Source: Phymorhynchus buccinoides | Lineage: Eukaryota; Mollusca; Gastropoda; Neogastropoda; Raphitomidae | NCBI GenBank assembly: GCA_017654935.2 | Contig: CM065711.1 | Location: 27,222,836 to 27,286,835, forward strand | Direction of reading: 5' to 3' | Length of the DNA: 64,000 nt | Part shown: positions 63,637 through 64,000 of the stretch, in pieces | Layout: each line of letters opens with the position of its first letter | Numbering within the stretch: position 1 is the first letter of the stretch | Notes under the pieces: generated by a model | Seen by the model: the letters and a program-made list of their open reading frames with translations, nothing else | Databases searched by the model: none | What the model was told of the DNA's origin: nothing | Position numbers and translations under genes: made by a program

Positions 63637-64000
63637 AATAATAATAATAATGATTATTTATATAGCGCCTATTCTCTGATTTGGGGCTCCAAGCGCTTTA
63701 CATATTTAATACAAATACAACATAGAATATACGGTACATTGTCTTATACAATCAGATCATGACGAACGTACATAAAGTTTACACGAGTAGAATATAGAAA
63801 AGTACACTAGTACACATATACAAAGGAACGAAAATGCATATCTTGAAAAAGGTACACAACTTACAGAAACACACACATGCGCGTGTTCGCACACACACAC
63901 ACACACACACACGTGTTCGCACACACACACACACATGCGGGCACGCCATGTGACAGCCACTTCATCATTTCACGGAAACTGAGTACAAGGGGGTGGAGAG
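63637..64000 (-). mobile_element. CR1/L2-like LINE 3' end (right arm, runs off the window)
   Basis: (AAT)n, then ATTTATATAGCGCC...GGGGCTCCAAGCGCTTTAC, then (CA)n at about 63891-63932. Mirror of 5994-6354. Confidence 0.85.

Overview
The window is eukaryotic genomic DNA. It is AT-leaning, intron-rich and very repeat-rich, with microsatellites, MITEs, tRNA-headed SINEs, two LINE clades and a Ty3/gypsy-type LTR element. The gene families (TTC32, a class-A GPCR with a DRC motif) and the dispersed repeats suggest a marine lophotrochozoan, probably a mollusc; I cannot name the species. There are no bacterial operons, rRNA genes or CRISPR arrays.

Layout. (1) 1-5993 is seen once: repeats, an exon of an unidentified helical/RGG protein gene with decayed extra copies, a 2.3 kb purine tract, a SINE and a LINE. 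(2) 5994-40671 is the left arm of a very large inverted repeat. It holds the last exon of the RGG gene (+ strand, 7039-7416) and the complete three-exon coding region of TTC32 (- strand, 23254 to 16745). It ends in a LINE that is split by an 8.7 kb LTR retrotransposon (31412-40155). (3) 40672-41171 is a 500-base N gap. (4) 41172-42967 is the spacer: the N-terminal 189 codons of a GPCR, cut by the gap, a (CA)n tract, and the distal part of a LINE. (5) 42968-64000 is the right arm, the reverse complement of the left arm: LINE, TTC32 on + (47649 to 53870), RGG exon on - (62949 to 62539). The mirror is still running at the window edge (64000 pairs with 5994).

The arms differ like two alleles. TTC32 coding DNA has about two synonymous changes in 432 nt, while non-coding DNA shows many indels: the LTR element, two MITE insertions, a 3 kb and a 1 kb indel, a 70-bp VNTR (1 versus 5 copies) and a small palindrome that has lost or gained an arm. 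With a fixed-size gap at the centre, the simplest reading is that two haplotigs of one locus were scaffolded tail to tail. A true inverted duplication is the alternative. Either way the arms give a natural before/after comparison for each insertion.

Biology worth attention. In both host genes, tandem arrays are built from units that straddle an exon/intron boundary: eight copies of a 3' splice site plus exon start in the RGG gene, a decayed exon triplication in the same gene, and five to seven extra copies of the 3' half of TTC32 exon 2, which is about one TPR period. The LTR element carries a SCAN-like gag and appears to have the pol order protease-integrase-RT, as in the Gmr1-like group. 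I see no metabolic or defence system here.
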